64,000 bases of DNA from Fen-330 sp050008465 (GCA_050008465.1 JBEKMO010000006.1:28418-92417), one strand, 5' to 3'. Counted from the stretch's first letter, positions 15,298-24,827 are shown. The notes: generated by a model from the letters alone, not told the origin. Numbers and translations are program-made.

Positions 15298-15843
15298 ATG
15301 CGCAGAATAGCTCTCTTTGCAGTTTTGGCTCTATCGTTGGCCGCCCTGCTGCCGGCCGCCACCCTCCAGAAGCTCAGCCTTGGTGACATGAGTCAGAAAT
15401 CCACCGCCATCGTTCGCGCCCGGGTTCTGAGCTCCTACGCCCAGCAGCATGGTTCGCTCATTTACACGCACTACCGTATTCAGGTATCCGAGTGGTGGAA
15501 AGGGAGTGGGGCGACGGCTCTCGACGTGGTTGTACCCGGCGGCCTGGCGGGCGGCCTGCGGCAGACGTTTTCGGGCGCCCCCCAGCTCCCCTCGGGCGGC
15601 GAGCTCGTGCTCTTCTTGTGGACCGGATCCAGCGGGCTGACGCATATCATTGGCCTCTCGCAGGGGCTTTTCAAGGTGCAACGCGACGCGAGCGGAGAGA
15701 TCATGGCCACGCGGGCAGCCTCGACCGAGACGATGCTGGACCCCGCCAGCGGCCGCAGCGTGGGCGATGAGGCGCTGGCGTTTCGCCTGAGTGACCTGCA
15801 CCAGCGCGTGAGCGCCGCAATTTCGTCGGGAGGCCAAAAGTGA
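15298..15843 (+). CDS. Exported protein of unknown function
   Basis: 181 residues with a clean signal peptide (RRIALFAVLALSLAALLPAA). The mature part is a single beta-rich domain beginning LQKLSLGDMSQKSTAIVRAR and containing IQVSEWWKGSGATALDVVVPGG and GGELVLFLWTG, a pattern shared by small secreted proteins that often precede metalloproteases. Its stop overlaps the start of the matrixin gene (GTGA), so the two are translated together. A periplasmic or secreted partner of the protease is the natural guess, perhaps an inhibitor or chaperone, but nothing proves it. Confidence 0.6.
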   Translation: MRRIALFAVLALSLAALLPAATLQKLSLGDMSQKSTAIVRARVLSSYAQQHGSLIYTHYRIQVSEWWKGSGATALDVVVPGGLAGGLRQTFSGAPQLPSGGELVLFLWTGSSGLTHIIGLSQGLFKVQRDASGEIMATRAASTETMLDPASGRSVGDEALAFRLSDLHQRVSAAISSGGQK

Positions 15844-18395
15844 ACCCGGCACCGAGAGCGATCAGGCGTTCGGCGGTATTGGCGCTGGCGATGGCCGGGC
15901 TGGCTGCAACCGCTTCCGGCTACTACCATTTCCTGCATTACGCGACTGCGGCCGGCTCCTACACCCCCATCCCGGAGAAGTTCGACCTAGCCGCCCTGCA
16001 CAACAACACGCTCTATTACTTTGTTTCCGATTCGGGCCCTGCCAAGCTGGCCCCCGGGGACAGCTTCGCGGCGCTGCTGAGCCAGATCCGGCTGGCCGGC
16101 CAAACCTGGAACGGGGTCCGCACCTCGGATCTGCGGCTGGCCTATGGCGGCTTGTTTCCGGCGGGCGCCACGCAATCGACGCCCCGCATGGAAGTGGTTT
16201 TCGAGGAGTTGCCTCCCGGCTTGCTCGGGATGGGTGGACCCACCGCCCGCGCCGACATCGCCTCCGGACCCAACGGGTCCTTCGTTCCGATCCTTCGCTC
16301 GACCGTCGTCCTGACCCCCGATTTCTCCGCACTGCCCAGCTACGCCAGTTCTCCGAACGATACTCTGCTGACCGTCATCCACGAGATGGGTCACGCGTTG
16401 GGTTTGCAGCACACGCTGACTTCCAGCGCCATGTCCACCGAGGTCACCCGGGCGACCACCAAAGCCCTGCCGCTGGCCGCTGACGACATCGCTGGCCTCT
16501 CCCTGCTGTACCCCAATGCGGCGTTCGCGGCTCAGTTCGGCAGCCTTTCCGGACGGGTCACCATGTCGGGCAGCGGCGTTCATCTGGCGTCGGTCGTAGC
16601 GATAAACCCCTCAGGACCGGCGGTGAGCGCACTGACGAACCCCGACGGCACCTACCGCATCGACGGGCTGCTACCCAGCGAATACTACGTGTACGTTCAT
16701 CCCCTGCCTCCCTCCGTGCAATCCGACCTCGGCCCCACGGAGATCGTGCTGCCCCTGAATTCCGATGGCCGATCGATCCCCGCAAGCGATCCATTCGGCA
16801 CGCAGTTCTATCCCGGCACTCAGGACCAGAAGCAAGCCCTCAGGGTACGGGTTGCGTCAGGGGCCACTGCTTCCGGAATCGACTTTTCGGTCGACCGGCG
16901 GGCCGCTCCCAGGATTTACGGCATCACGACATACAGCTTTCCGGTCTGGAATGCTGTACATCCGGCTTTCGAGGACTTCGACATCCCCAGCCGATGGCTG
17001 GTGGCTAGCGGATCGGGACTGTTGTCGAACGGCGCTGTGATGCCGGGCCTGGGCGTCTCGGTGCTCGGCGATGCGGCCACTGTGCCGCCCAAGGGCGTCT
17101 ACCCTTACTACCTGGACCCCTACGACTATCTTCAGGTGAATCTCTTGTTTACCCCGTTCTCCGGGGAAGGGCCCAGGCACCTGGTGTTTTCGGCCGGGGA
17201 TGAGGTCTGTGTATTGCCGTCCGGCATCACCCTGGTGAGCCAGTCGCCGCCCTCGGTCACTTCCGTCACCCCGGGCGTCGATTCCACAGGCAGTCGAATC
17301 GTTACCATTTCCGGCAAGGCACTCACGGCGACTACACGCATTCTGTTTGACGGGCTGCTCGCCGCGGTAGACAGCTTTGATGAGTTGGCTGGCGAGATGG
17401 TCGTCACGCCGCCTCCGGGCGCTTCCAACTACCGGGCCAACGTCGTCGCTTTGAACGCCGACGGCCAGACTTCCCTGTTCGGCCAGGACCCGCCCACGTA
17501 CACCTATGATCCGAGCGCCGCGCCGTCGATCTCCCTATCGCCGAATTCCCTTCCCGCTGGCGCCGAAGCGATGATCGAGGTCACTGGTGTGAACACGAAC
17601 TTCACCGACGGCGAGACCTGGCTTGGTCTTGGCTCGAGCGATGTTTGGGTGAAGCGGCTGTGGGTGCTTAGCCCAACGCAGTTGCGCGCCGAAGTGGTGG
17701 TCTCCGCTGCGGCGCCCGCCGGCAACACGCTGGTCAGCGCAACCTCGGGCTTCCAGGTGATCTCGCAACCCGCGGCATTCCAGATCCTGCCCGGCAACCC
17801 CCAAGCCGTGGTGGCCAGCTCCGACCTGGTGAACGCGGTGACCCAGGAGCCATGGGTGTACCCCGGCGCCATGGCGAAGCTCTCGGTCTCGAATCTGCCT
17901 GCCGACGCCAATCCGACCGTGACACTTAACGGCGTCGCCGCCAGTGTCGTTGCTCTGGGCGAGAAACAGATCACTTTCCAGGTGCCGGCAAGCCTCAGTC
18001 CGGGTCAGGCGGTGCTGCAGCTCCAAGTCGGCGCGTCAGCGAGTTATCCGATTGTGGTTTGGATCGATCCCCCGCCCCCGGTAGTCACCGCGGTGCTCGA
18101 CTCCGGCGTGCCGCTGGATTCCAGCCTCGCCGCCCGCGCGGGCGATCTGCTGACTATCCAGGTCTCTGGTCTTGCGGATGCCGGAGCAACCGTTGCCGAA
18201 AGCCGCCTCCACGTGAGCGTGGGTGGCATCGACCAGACGCTTGGAGGTCCGGCCCTGCCCGCGCCCGACGCACCGGGCCAGCATCAGATCCTGATCCTGC
18301 TGTCGGAGCTGGTTCCGGCCGGCCCGCAGCCGCTCACCGTATCCATCGACTACCGCACCTCTGCGCCTTACACCATAGCGGTACAGGGCCAGTAG
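15840..18395 (+). CDS. Secreted matrixin-family metalloprotease with IPT/TIG repeats
   Basis: 851 residues, GTG start overlapping the previous stop. A signal peptide ends near residue 27. The catalytic domain (about 30-225) carries the zinc site HEMGHALGLQH and a Met-turn-like SAMS, the M10A matrixin signature. A carboxypeptidase-regulatory-like beta domain follows (about 235-340: SLSGRVTMSGSGVHLASVV). Further domains have the IPT/TIG pattern (PPSVTSVTPGVDSTGSRIVT; SISLSPNSLPAGAEAMIEV) to the C-terminus. No membrane anchor is seen, so it is exported. Substrates unknown; the protein lies in an operon with a murein hydrolase. Confidence 0.85.
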   Translation: MNPAPRAIRRSAVLALAMAGLAATASGYYHFLHYATAAGSYTPIPEKFDLAALHNNTLYYFVSDSGPAKLAPGDSFAALLSQIRLAGQTWNGVRTSDLRLAYGGLFPAGATQSTPRMEVVFEELPPGLLGMGGPTARADIASGPNGSFVPILRSTVVLTPDFSALPSYASSPNDTLLTVIHEMGHALGLQHTLTSSAMSTEVTRATTKALPLAADDIAGLSLLYPNAAFAAQFGSLSGRVTMSGSGVHLASVVAINPSGPAVSALTNPDGTYRIDGLLPSEYYVYVHPLPPSVQSDLGPTEIVLPLNSDGRSIPASDPFGTQFYPGTQDQKQALRVRVASGATASGIDFSVDRRAAPRIYGITTYSFPVWNAVHPAFEDFDIPSRWLVASGSGLLSNGAVMPGLGVSVLGDAATVPPKGVYPYYLDPYDYLQVNLLFTPFSGEGPRHLVFSAGDEVCVLPSGITLVSQSPPSVTSVTPGVDSTGSRIVTISGKALTATTRILFDGLLAAVDSFDELAGEMVVTPPPGASNYRANVVALNADGQTSLFGQDPPTYTYDPSAAPSISLSPNSLPAGAEAMIEVTGVNTNFTDGETWLGLGSSDVWVKRLWVLSPTQLRAEVVVSAAAPAGNTLVSATSGFQVISQPAAFQILPGNPQAVVASSDLVNAVTQEPWVYPGAMAKLSVSNLPADANPTVTLNGVAASVVALGEKQITFQVPASLSPGQAVLQLQVGASASYPIVVWIDPPPPVVTAVLDSGVPLDSSLAARAGDLLTIQVSGLADAGATVAESRLHVSVGGIDQTLGGPALPAPDAPGQHQILILLSELVPAGPQPLTVSIDYRTSAPYTIAVQGQ

Positions 18396-18405
18396 GGCGG
18401 CTGGA

Positions 18406-19248
18406 ATGCTGTTCGTTCTCGCGATGGCCCTGCTGGCCGCCAATCCGCTGGCAGTTGTGCGCAAGCCGGCCGCAAACATGTATTCCGCCGCTACCGAGCA
18501 GGCCGACGTAGTGTCCCAGGCCATCTACGGCAGCAACGTTGCCCTGCTGGAGGAGAAACGTGGCTGGGCCAGAGTCCGCACCGCGGACGATTACGCCGGT
18601 TGGATGCCCGAGACGTCTTTCCAGCGGCTGCCGGCAGGCCAGGAGCCCTATGCCACAGAGGGCCGCGTGGCGCAAGTCCAGGCCCTGTTCGCCAACCTGT
18701 ACCAGGAGCCGGACGTCACGCCGCATCAGCCCGTGCTGACCGTCCCGTTCGAGACGCGCTTGCTGATTCTCGCTGAGCCGAAGGACAACCAGCGCTGGCT
18801 CGAAGTTCGCCTGGTCGATGGTGGAGCCGCCTGGGTCCAGCGCGGCGACGTCACCTTCGAAACTGCCGCGATGCCCGTACCCGCCGTCATCACGCTCAGC
18901 AAGCGCTTTCTGGGCTTGCCGTATCTCTGGGGCGGGACCTCAACCTTCGGTTTCGACTGCTCGGGCTTCGTCCAGATGCTGTGCCGCCGGCGCGGCATCC
19001 TCATCCCGCGCGACGCCCAGCCGCAAGCCGGCTGGAGCGGCTTCGCGCCGGTGGAGCGCAAAGACCTGCAACCTGGGGACCTGCTCTACTTCGGCCAGCC
19101 CGCCGGGAAGATCACCCACGCTGGCATGTACCTGGGCGACAACCAGTTCATCAGCGCGACGACCCATAACCAGCCGGCAGTCCGCATCGATCGCCTCGAT
19201 GATCCATACTGGTCTCAACTGTTCGTCGCGGCCCGGAGGCTGAAGTGA
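18406..19248 (+). CDS. SH3-NlpC/P60 peptidoglycan hydrolase (YkfC-like)
   Basis: 280 residues. A short hydrophobic leader precedes two SH3-like domains (about 28-85 and 90-160), and the C-terminal NlpC/P60 domain has the catalytic Cys in FGFDCSGFVQ, the His in KITHAGMYLG and a third polar residue in THNQP. The domain order matches gamma-D-glutamyl-L-diamino acid endopeptidases of the YkfC type, which release L-Ala-D-Glu from murein peptides. The next gene encodes an L-Ala-D/L-Glu epimerase, the same pairing as ykfC-ykfB, which strongly supports that role. GTGA overlap with the epimerase. Confidence 0.85.
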   Translation: MLFVLAMALLAANPLAVVRKPAANMYSAATEQADVVSQAIYGSNVALLEEKRGWARVRTADDYAGWMPETSFQRLPAGQEPYATEGRVAQVQALFANLYQEPDVTPHQPVLTVPFETRLLILAEPKDNQRWLEVRLVDGGAAWVQRGDVTFETAAMPVPAVITLSKRFLGLPYLWGGTSTFGFDCSGFVQMLCRRRGILIPRDAQPQAGWSGFAPVERKDLQPGDLLYFGQPAGKITHAGMYLGDNQFISATTHNQPAVRIDRLDDPYWSQLFVAARRLK

Positions 19249-20330
19249 ATCGCAGAGAGTGGATGGGAACGCTGGCGGCCGTCCCGCTGGCCGCGCGCGG
19301 GGCCACGCAGTCCACGACGGTCGAATCCAAGGTGGTGCGACTGAACCTGCGCCACACCTGGACCACCACCATGTCCTCCAGCCAGTACCGGGAAACGCTG
19401 CACCTGCGTTACATCCGGGACGGAGTCACCGGCGTCGGCGAAGGCGCACCCATTGTCCGCTACAACGAGGACGCCAGTTCCGCAACAGCGGCCGTCCGCT
19501 CCGTGCGCGACCTGCTCGGCTCGGCCGATCCCTGGCAGTTCTCGAAGGTCATGGCGCAAGTCTTCAGCCGCATCGATGGCCAGTTCGCCGCCAAGGCCGC
19601 CATCGACATCGCGCTGCTGGACTGGATCGGCCAGAAGCTCGGCGTGCCGCTGTACCGCTACTTCGGCCTGGACCCGCGCGATGCGCCCGTAACTACTTTC
19701 TCCATCGGAATCGATACGCCCGAGGTCACGCGCCAGAAGGTGCGCGAGGCCGAGCCCTTCCCGATCCTCAAAATCAAGGTCGGGCTGGATACCGACGAGG
19801 CCACCATCGCGGCCGTCCGCAGCGTCACCCACAAGCCCCTGCGCGTGGACGCCAACGAGGGCTGGAAGGACAAGGAGGAAGCGGTCCGCAAGATCAACTG
19901 GCTGGAGAAACAGGGCGTCGAGTTCGTCGAGCAGCCCATGCCCGCCGCCATGGCCGAGGAGATGCGCTGGGTGCACAGCCGCGTGCACATCCCGATCATC
20001 GCCGACGAAGCCTGCCTGCACCCAGCCGATATTCCCAAGCTGGCCGGCATCTACGACGGTGTGAACGTCAAGCTGGACAAGTGCGGCGGCATCCTGGAAG
20101 CCTGGCGCATGATCCAGGTGGCCAAGTCGCTGGGCTTGAAGACCATGCTGGGCTGCATGATTTCGAGTTCGGTCTCGGTCACAGCGGCGGCACACCTCGC
20201 ACCGCTGGTGGACTATGCCGACCTGGACGGCAACCTGCTCATCGCCAACGATCCTTATTCCGGCGTCCAGGTCGAGCGTGGCAAACTCATTCTGCCGGAA
20301 CGCCCGGGTCTGGGCCTGAGGCCGGCGTGA
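19245..20330 (+). CDS. Dipeptide (L-Ala-D/L-Glu) epimerase, enolase superfamily
   Basis: 361 residues. GTG start overlapping the hydrolase stop. The N-terminus (MNRREWMGTLAAVPLAA) looks like a Tat-type signal, unusual for an enzyme normally cytosolic. The muconate-lactonizing-type barrel has the KxK pair in ILKIKVG, metal ligands RVDANEG, VEQPMP and IADEAC, and the second base in GVNVKLDKCGG. These residues fit dipeptide epimerases that recycle murein peptides. If the signal is real, epimerisation may occur outside the cytoplasm next to the NlpC/P60 enzyme. Its 3' end overlaps the convergent rmuC by 44 bases. Confidence 0.85.
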   Translation: MNRREWMGTLAAVPLAARGATQSTTVESKVVRLNLRHTWTTTMSSSQYRETLHLRYIRDGVTGVGEGAPIVRYNEDASSATAAVRSVRDLLGSADPWQFSKVMAQVFSRIDGQFAAKAAIDIALLDWIGQKLGVPLYRYFGLDPRDAPVTTFSIGIDTPEVTRQKVREAEPFPILKIKVGLDTDEATIAAVRSVTHKPLRVDANEGWKDKEEAVRKINWLEKQGVEFVEQPMPAAMAEEMRWVHSRVHIPIIADEACLHPADIPKLAGIYDGVNVKLDKCGGILEAWRMIQVAKSLGLKTMLGCMISSSVSVTAAAHLAPLVDYADLDGNLLIANDPYSGVQVERGKLILPERPGLGLRPA

Positions 20331-21654
20331 CCAGGGCGCGCGGCACCAGATCGATGGTCTGGAGCGGTTCGATTTCCTGCTCCGAGCCGGCTTTCAACTC
20401 GCGGAACCTGCGCGCACTCACAAACACGCGCTTTTCCAGGGAACCCACCGCATCGTTGTAGGATTCCACGGCTTTCCCCAGCCCCTTGCGAAGACCCTCG
20501 AAGTGCCCGGCCAGCGTCCACAATCGGTCGTATAGCTCTGTGCCCAGATCGCTGATCGCCTGCGCATTCTTCGCCAGGCTCTCCTGCTTCCATCCGTAGG
20601 CGACGGCTTTCAACAGCGCAATCAGAGTTGTCGGCGTGGCCAGGATCACTCGCTCTTCCGCGCCGAATTCGATGAGGCTGGGGTCCTGCTCCAGCGCCGC
20701 GCTGAAGAACACCTCGCCGGGCAGGAACATCACCACGAACTCCGGCGCGGGCGTGAACTGCGCCCAGTAGGTCTTGGTGGCGAGCGCCGCGATGTGCGCC
20801 CGCACCTGCCGCGCGTGCTCCTTGAGCCGTTCGGTTCTGGTGGCCTCGTCGGGCGCCTCCAGTGCGTCCAGATAGGCCATCAGTGGCGTCTTTGCGTCCA
20901 CCACCACGCGCTTGCTGTTGGGCAAAGAGATCACCATGTCCGGGCGCAGCCGCCCGCCCTCCGCGCTGGCCGATTCCTGCTGCACGAAGTCGCAGTATTC
21001 GATCATGCCGGCCATCTCGACCACGCGCTGGAGCTGGATTTCGCCCCACCGCCCGCGCGCCTTGGGCGTGCGCAGCGCCGAGACCAGGTTGGCCGTCTCC
21101 GCCTGCAACCGCAACTGCGCACCCGCCATCGACTCCACCTGCTGTCGCAGCCCGGCGTAGGCGTCCACGCGGTTCTTCTCGAGCTCGCGGAGTTCCCGAT
21201 CCACCTTCTCCAGCGATTCGCCGATGGGCTTCACCAGTTCCTGAACCGCCGTCTGCCGGCTTTCCAGTTCGCTCTTCGCGCCAGCCTGGAATTTCTCGAG
21301 CGTTGCCTTGGCTAGCTCCAGGAAGGCCTGGTTGTTGCTCTTCAACGCGTCGCCGGACAGCGCCTTAAACGCTTCGCCCAGCTTCTGCCGCGCGTCCTCG
21401 AGAGCGTCGAGCCGCGCCTTCAGCTCCGCCTCGGACACCTTGAGCCCGTTGCGCTCCTTCTCCAGCGCGTCCATCCGCACCTTCGCTTCCTTGAGCTGCG
21501 CATCCAGCTCCTGAATCTGCCGCTCTCTGGCCAGCAGCCTTTCTTCGAGCACGGCGCGCTGCGAGCGAAAATACAGCCACGCGGCGATCGCTCCACCGAC
21601 CGCTCCCCCGAACAGCCACAGTAGTGTTTCCATCAGGACGGTGTCCAGCGCCAT
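20287..21654 (-). CDS. rmuC: DNA recombination protein RmuC
   Basis: 455 residues from the ATG at 21654; an ATG at 21633 is an equally reasonable start since neither has a clear ribosome binding site. An N-terminal membrane segment (LLWLFGGAVGGAIAAWLYF) is followed by a long coiled coil (about 35-190), then the RmuC nuclease-like core: RGRWGEIQLQRVVEMAGMI, LRPDMVISLPNSKRVVVDAK (Asp and Lys of a PD-(D/E)XK-like site) and VVMFLPGEVFFSAAL. Length is close to the E. coli protein. RmuC limits inversions at short inverted repeats. Single gene, convergent with the epimerase. Confidence 0.9.
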   Translation of the reverse strand: MALDTVLMETLLWLFGGAVGGAIAAWLYFRSQRAVLEERLLARERQIQELDAQLKEAKVRMDALEKERNGLKVSEAELKARLDALEDARQKLGEAFKALSGDALKSNNQAFLELAKATLEKFQAGAKSELESRQTAVQELVKPIGESLEKVDRELRELEKNRVDAYAGLRQQVESMAGAQLRLQAETANLVSALRTPKARGRWGEIQLQRVVEMAGMIEYCDFVQQESASAEGGRLRPDMVISLPNSKRVVVDAKTPLMAYLDALEAPDEATRTERLKEHARQVRAHIAALATKTYWAQFTPAPEFVVMFLPGEVFFSAALEQDPSLIEFGAEERVILATPTTLIALLKAVAYGWKQESLAKNAQAISDLGTELYDRLWTLAGHFEGLRKGLGKAVESYNDAVGSLEKRVFVSARRFRELKAGSEQEIEPLQTIDLVPRALVTPASGPDPGVPAE

Positions 21655-21778
21655 TCTACTAGATTTCGGATGGAATGGCGGCACCCGTGCCGGGCTCCCG
21701 ACGGTTGACTTCCCTCCCCCGGCGTGCCATCGTAGTCATGACTGGCATGAGCTGCGATTTGGCGAACGGGAGGGATTC

Positions 21779-22141
21779 ATGAGTCTCAAACTGGACACTC
21801 GTCAAGTGGGCGATGTGGCGGTAGTCGATCTGAGTGGCCGGATTACCCTTGGGGAGGCGGCCGGCGAGTTGCGGGAAAACCTCAAGGAATTGCTTGCGCA
21901 AGGCCACAGCAACATTGTGCTCAACCTCGCCGATGTCGGCTACATCGACAGCTCCGGTCTCGGCGAACTGGTCGGCGGCTTCGCCAGCGTCAGCAGTCGC
22001 GGCGGCCGCCTGAAGCTGCTGCACCTGAAGGGGCGCGCGTTGGAGCTCATGCAGATCACCAAGCTGTACAGCGTCTTCGAGACTTTCTCGGACGAGGCTG
22101 AGGCGGTGCGGAGCTTCCAGGCCCGCGCGACGTCGGCATAG
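21779..22141 (+). CDS. STAS-domain anti-sigma factor antagonist
   Basis: 120 residues, ATG at 21779 after GGGAGGG at good spacing. It is a lone STAS domain: VAVVDLSGRITLGEAAGELR, then the phosphorylation loop NLADVGYIDSSGLGELVGGF, where the DSSG serines are the conserved kinase target, and GRLKLLHLKGRALELM. Members bind and release anti-sigma kinases in partner switching. No anti-sigma kinase is adjacent; a Ser/Thr kinase of a different class is encoded downstream, so a functional link is only suggestive. Confidence 0.9.
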   Translation: MSLKLDTRQVGDVAVVDLSGRITLGEAAGELRENLKELLAQGHSNIVLNLADVGYIDSSGLGELVGGFASVSSRGGRLKLLHLKGRALELMQITKLYSVFETFSDEAEAVRSFQARATSA

Positions 22142-22269
22142 CCTCGAAATCCCGGCGCAACCAAGCTCTTCCATCGGCCACAGGGCGCTTTGAGACGCCC
22201 TGCGCCTAAGACCCCGTCCGAGATGTGCCGATTCTTCTAGCAGGGATTTCGTCCGGGCGGCCACTGGCC

Positions 22270-22275
22270 TATAAT
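22270..22275 (+). promoter_or_regulatory. Consensus -10 before the Ser/Thr kinase gene
   Basis: TATAAT overlapping an ATG at 22274. If it is a working -10, transcription begins near 22282, and the start codon must be at 22286 or 22307, giving an almost leaderless message. No -35 match is obvious. Confidence 0.4.
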
Positions 22276-22285
22276 GCCATTCAAC

Positions 22286-24787
22286 ATGCCCGATACTCTC
22301 GACCCCATGCTCAACCGCCGCATCGGACACTACCGCCTCACCGAACGCATCGGCGAAGGCGGCATGGGCGTGGTCTATCTTGCCGAGCGCCAGGATGAGT
22401 TCCGTCAGCGCGTGGCCATCAAGCTGGTGCGCTGGGCCGCCGAGTCTCCCGAAGTCGTCGCCCGCCTCCGCGCCGAGCGCCAGACCCTGGCCGCGGTCAG
22501 TCACCCGAATATCGTCGCCCTGCTGGACGGCGGAGCCACCGAAGATGGCATGCCCTACCTGGTGATGGAGTACATCGAAGGGACTCCGATCGACGAGTAC
22601 TGCGTGGCGCACTCGCTGGACCTAACCGCGCGCCTGCGCCTGTTCCTGCGGGTCTGTGCTCCGGTTGAGTACGCACACCAGCACCTCATCGTCCACTGCG
22701 ACCTCAAGCCGTCCAACATCCTGGTGACCGCCGACGGCACGCCCAAACTGCTCGATTTCGGAATCGCCAAGTTGCTCGCGCCGCAACCCGGGGCCGGCGC
22801 CTACCTGACCATGGGCGCGCAGCGGCCCTTCACCCCCCAGTACGCCAGCCCCGAGCAGTTCCTCGGGAGACCGGTTACCACCACCACCGACGTGTATGCT
22901 CTGGGCACGGTTCTCTTCCAACTGCTCACCGGCCACTCGCCCTATCGCTTCCAGACGCACTCCGACGCCGAGATGATCAGCGCGGTGTGCGTGCAGGAGC
23001 CGCAGCGTCCCAGCACGGCATTGGAGACTGCGCCCGAGGCCCGCCGCCTGGAGGGCGACCTCGACGCCATCATCCTCAAAGCGCTGCGTAAGGAGCCTCA
23101 GAATCGCTACAGTTCGGTCGAGCAACTGGCCGAGGACATCCGGCGCCACCTGGACGGACGGCCGGTCACGGCCCGCAAAGGCACCTTCCGCTATCGCGCC
23201 TCGAAGTTCATCCGCCGCAACCGCGTCACCGCTGCCGCCTCCGCGATCGTCGCCCTGGCCATCCTGGGGGGAGTCGGCGGCGTGGCCTGGCAGGCTCGTG
23301 TCGCGCTGGCTGCCAAAGCCCGCGCTGAGCGCCGCTTCAACGACGTCCGGAGGCTCGCGAACTTCCTTCTGTTCGATTTCCACGACGCAGTACAGAAGCT
23401 GCCCGGGTCAACTCCCATTGAAGAAATGCTGGTCGCGCAATCGCTCGGGTATCTCGACAGCCTGGCTCGCGAGGCGGGCGGGGATCCGGGTCTCGAGATC
23501 GAGATGGTCGAGGCCTACGTCAAGCTCGGCGACGTACAGGGCAATCCTTACAACCCGAACCTGGGTGACACGACGGGCGCGCTGGCAAGCTATCGCAAGG
23601 CGCTAGCCATCGCCGAGCCGCTGGCCCGCTCGGATCCCGGAAGCGCCCGCGCCACACGCGCTCTGGCCCGCGTTCATTTGCACCTGGGCGATGTGCTTCT
23701 GCTGACCCAGCAGACTCAGGATGCCGTCGCGCATGCCCGCCAGGCCACGAACTGGTTCGAGAAGCTCGCCACGGAGCACCCCGCCGATCTCGAAGCGCGC
23801 GCCGACATTGCCAGCAGCCTCGAGGGCCTCGGTGACCAGCTTGCCAAGGGCCTCCGCGACACTGCTGGAGCGCTCGAGAGTTACGAGAAGTCACTCACCC
23901 ATTGGGAGACCGCCCTGGCGCTTGACCCCGGGTACATCCGCGCCCGCCGCGCCACTGCGGGGCTGAATATGAAAATCGCCGACTTCGAGGCAACCCGGGA
24001 CGCGCACGCCGCGCTGGCCAGGCTGGAGAAGTCTCTCCGCATTCTCGGTACTCTGCCGGCCGCCGAGCAGGCCTCGGTGGCTTCCCGCCGACTCGAAGCC
24101 ACCATCCGCCGGCGCATCGCCGACGTACTCTGGGAACTCAACGACACCAAGGGCGCGCTGGAGGCCTACCGCCAGGCCACCGAAAGCTTCGCTGCGCTGG
24201 CTGCGCTCGACCCCAGCAACACGCGCGCGCAGTTCGATCTCATTGTGGTCCTCAGCAATGCCGGGGAGACCTACAACGAAGCCGGGGACCAAGCCGGCGC
24301 GCTGCGCAACTACGCCCAAGTCGCCGACAATCTCGAACGCCTGCTCAAGATCGACCCGGGCAACCTGACCTGGCGATCGCGCCTCGCGGAAACCCGCGTG
24401 CGCATCGGTGGGCTGCTGGTGAAGACCGGCCAGGCGGCGGATGCCAGCCACCAGACCGCCCGCGGGCTGGAGGCGGCCCGGCAGATCGCCGAGAACCCCG
24501 CTGCCCCCGCCAGCGAACTTATCGGCGCCGCCCGGCTGCTAGTGGTGTGCGAGCCCAAGGAGCTCCGCGACGCAAGCGCCGCTCTCCGCTATGCGCAGCG
24601 CGCCGTGAATCTCACCAAGGCCAGTGACGCCTACGCTTTGGATACCCTTGCCGAAGCCCAGCTCCAGACCGGCCGTCGCGAGGCGGCAGCCGAAACGGTC
24701 AACAAGGCACTGGCTCTCACCGGAGCCTCCCAGCCCGCACCCTGGATTCGGCGTTCGCTCGAAGCCAAGCTGGCTCGTTTGAAGTGA
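22286..24787 (+). CDS. Membrane Ser/Thr protein kinase with TPR-like sensor region
   Basis: 833 residues from the ATG at 22286 (the ATG at 22274 lies inside a TATAAT; 22307 is another option). The kinase domain spans about 16-290: glycine loop GEGGMGVVY (23-31), Lys46 in VAIK, catalytic HCDLKPSN (137-144) and DFG (157-159). Cys replaces the Arg of HRD, so it is a non-RD kinase, a form common in this group. One membrane helix (about 314-335) leads to a long helical, TPR-like exterior half (LASYRKALAIAEPLA; ALESYEKSLTHWETALAL; ALEAYRQATESFAAL). Such kinases sense the envelope and phosphorylate cytosolic targets. Monocistronic. Confidence 0.9.
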   Translation: MPDTLDPMLNRRIGHYRLTERIGEGGMGVVYLAERQDEFRQRVAIKLVRWAAESPEVVARLRAERQTLAAVSHPNIVALLDGGATEDGMPYLVMEYIEGTPIDEYCVAHSLDLTARLRLFLRVCAPVEYAHQHLIVHCDLKPSNILVTADGTPKLLDFGIAKLLAPQPGAGAYLTMGAQRPFTPQYASPEQFLGRPVTTTTDVYALGTVLFQLLTGHSPYRFQTHSDAEMISAVCVQEPQRPSTALETAPEARRLEGDLDAIILKALRKEPQNRYSSVEQLAEDIRRHLDGRPVTARKGTFRYRASKFIRRNRVTAAASAIVALAILGGVGGVAWQARVALAAKARAERRFNDVRRLANFLLFDFHDAVQKLPGSTPIEEMLVAQSLGYLDSLAREAGGDPGLEIEMVEAYVKLGDVQGNPYNPNLGDTTGALASYRKALAIAEPLARSDPGSARATRALARVHLHLGDVLLLTQQTQDAVAHARQATNWFEKLATEHPADLEARADIASSLEGLGDQLAKGLRDTAGALESYEKSLTHWETALALDPGYIRARRATAGLNMKIADFEATRDAHAALARLEKSLRILGTLPAAEQASVASRRLEATIRRRIADVLWELNDTKGALEAYRQATESFAALAALDPSNTRAQFDLIVVLSNAGETYNEAGDQAGALRNYAQVADNLERLLKIDPGNLTWRSRLAETRVRIGGLLVKTGQAADASHQTARGLEAARQIAENPAAPASELIGAARLLVVCEPKELRDASAALRYAQRAVNLTKASDAYALDTLAEAQLQTGRREAAAETVNKALALTGASQPAPWIRRSLEAKLARLK

Positions 24788-24800
24788 CCTGAGTCAGCAT

Positions 24801-24826
24801 CGTGGCGCAGGCCTTCAGCCGGTGCG
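24801..24826. repeat. REP-like palindromic sequence
   Basis: CGTGGCGCAGGCCTTCAGCC and the following bases align with the core of the 15119-15165 hairpin (CGTGGCACGGACTTCAGTC), with mostly transition differences. It lies between the convergent kinase and methyltransferase genes. Confidence 0.35.
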
Positions 24827-24827
24827 G

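Noticed and set aside
19259..20461. 400-codon frame overlapping the dipeptide epimerase
   Set aside because: Arg/Gly/His-rich nonsense-like translation in a frame shifted relative to the enzyme with intact catalytic residues.
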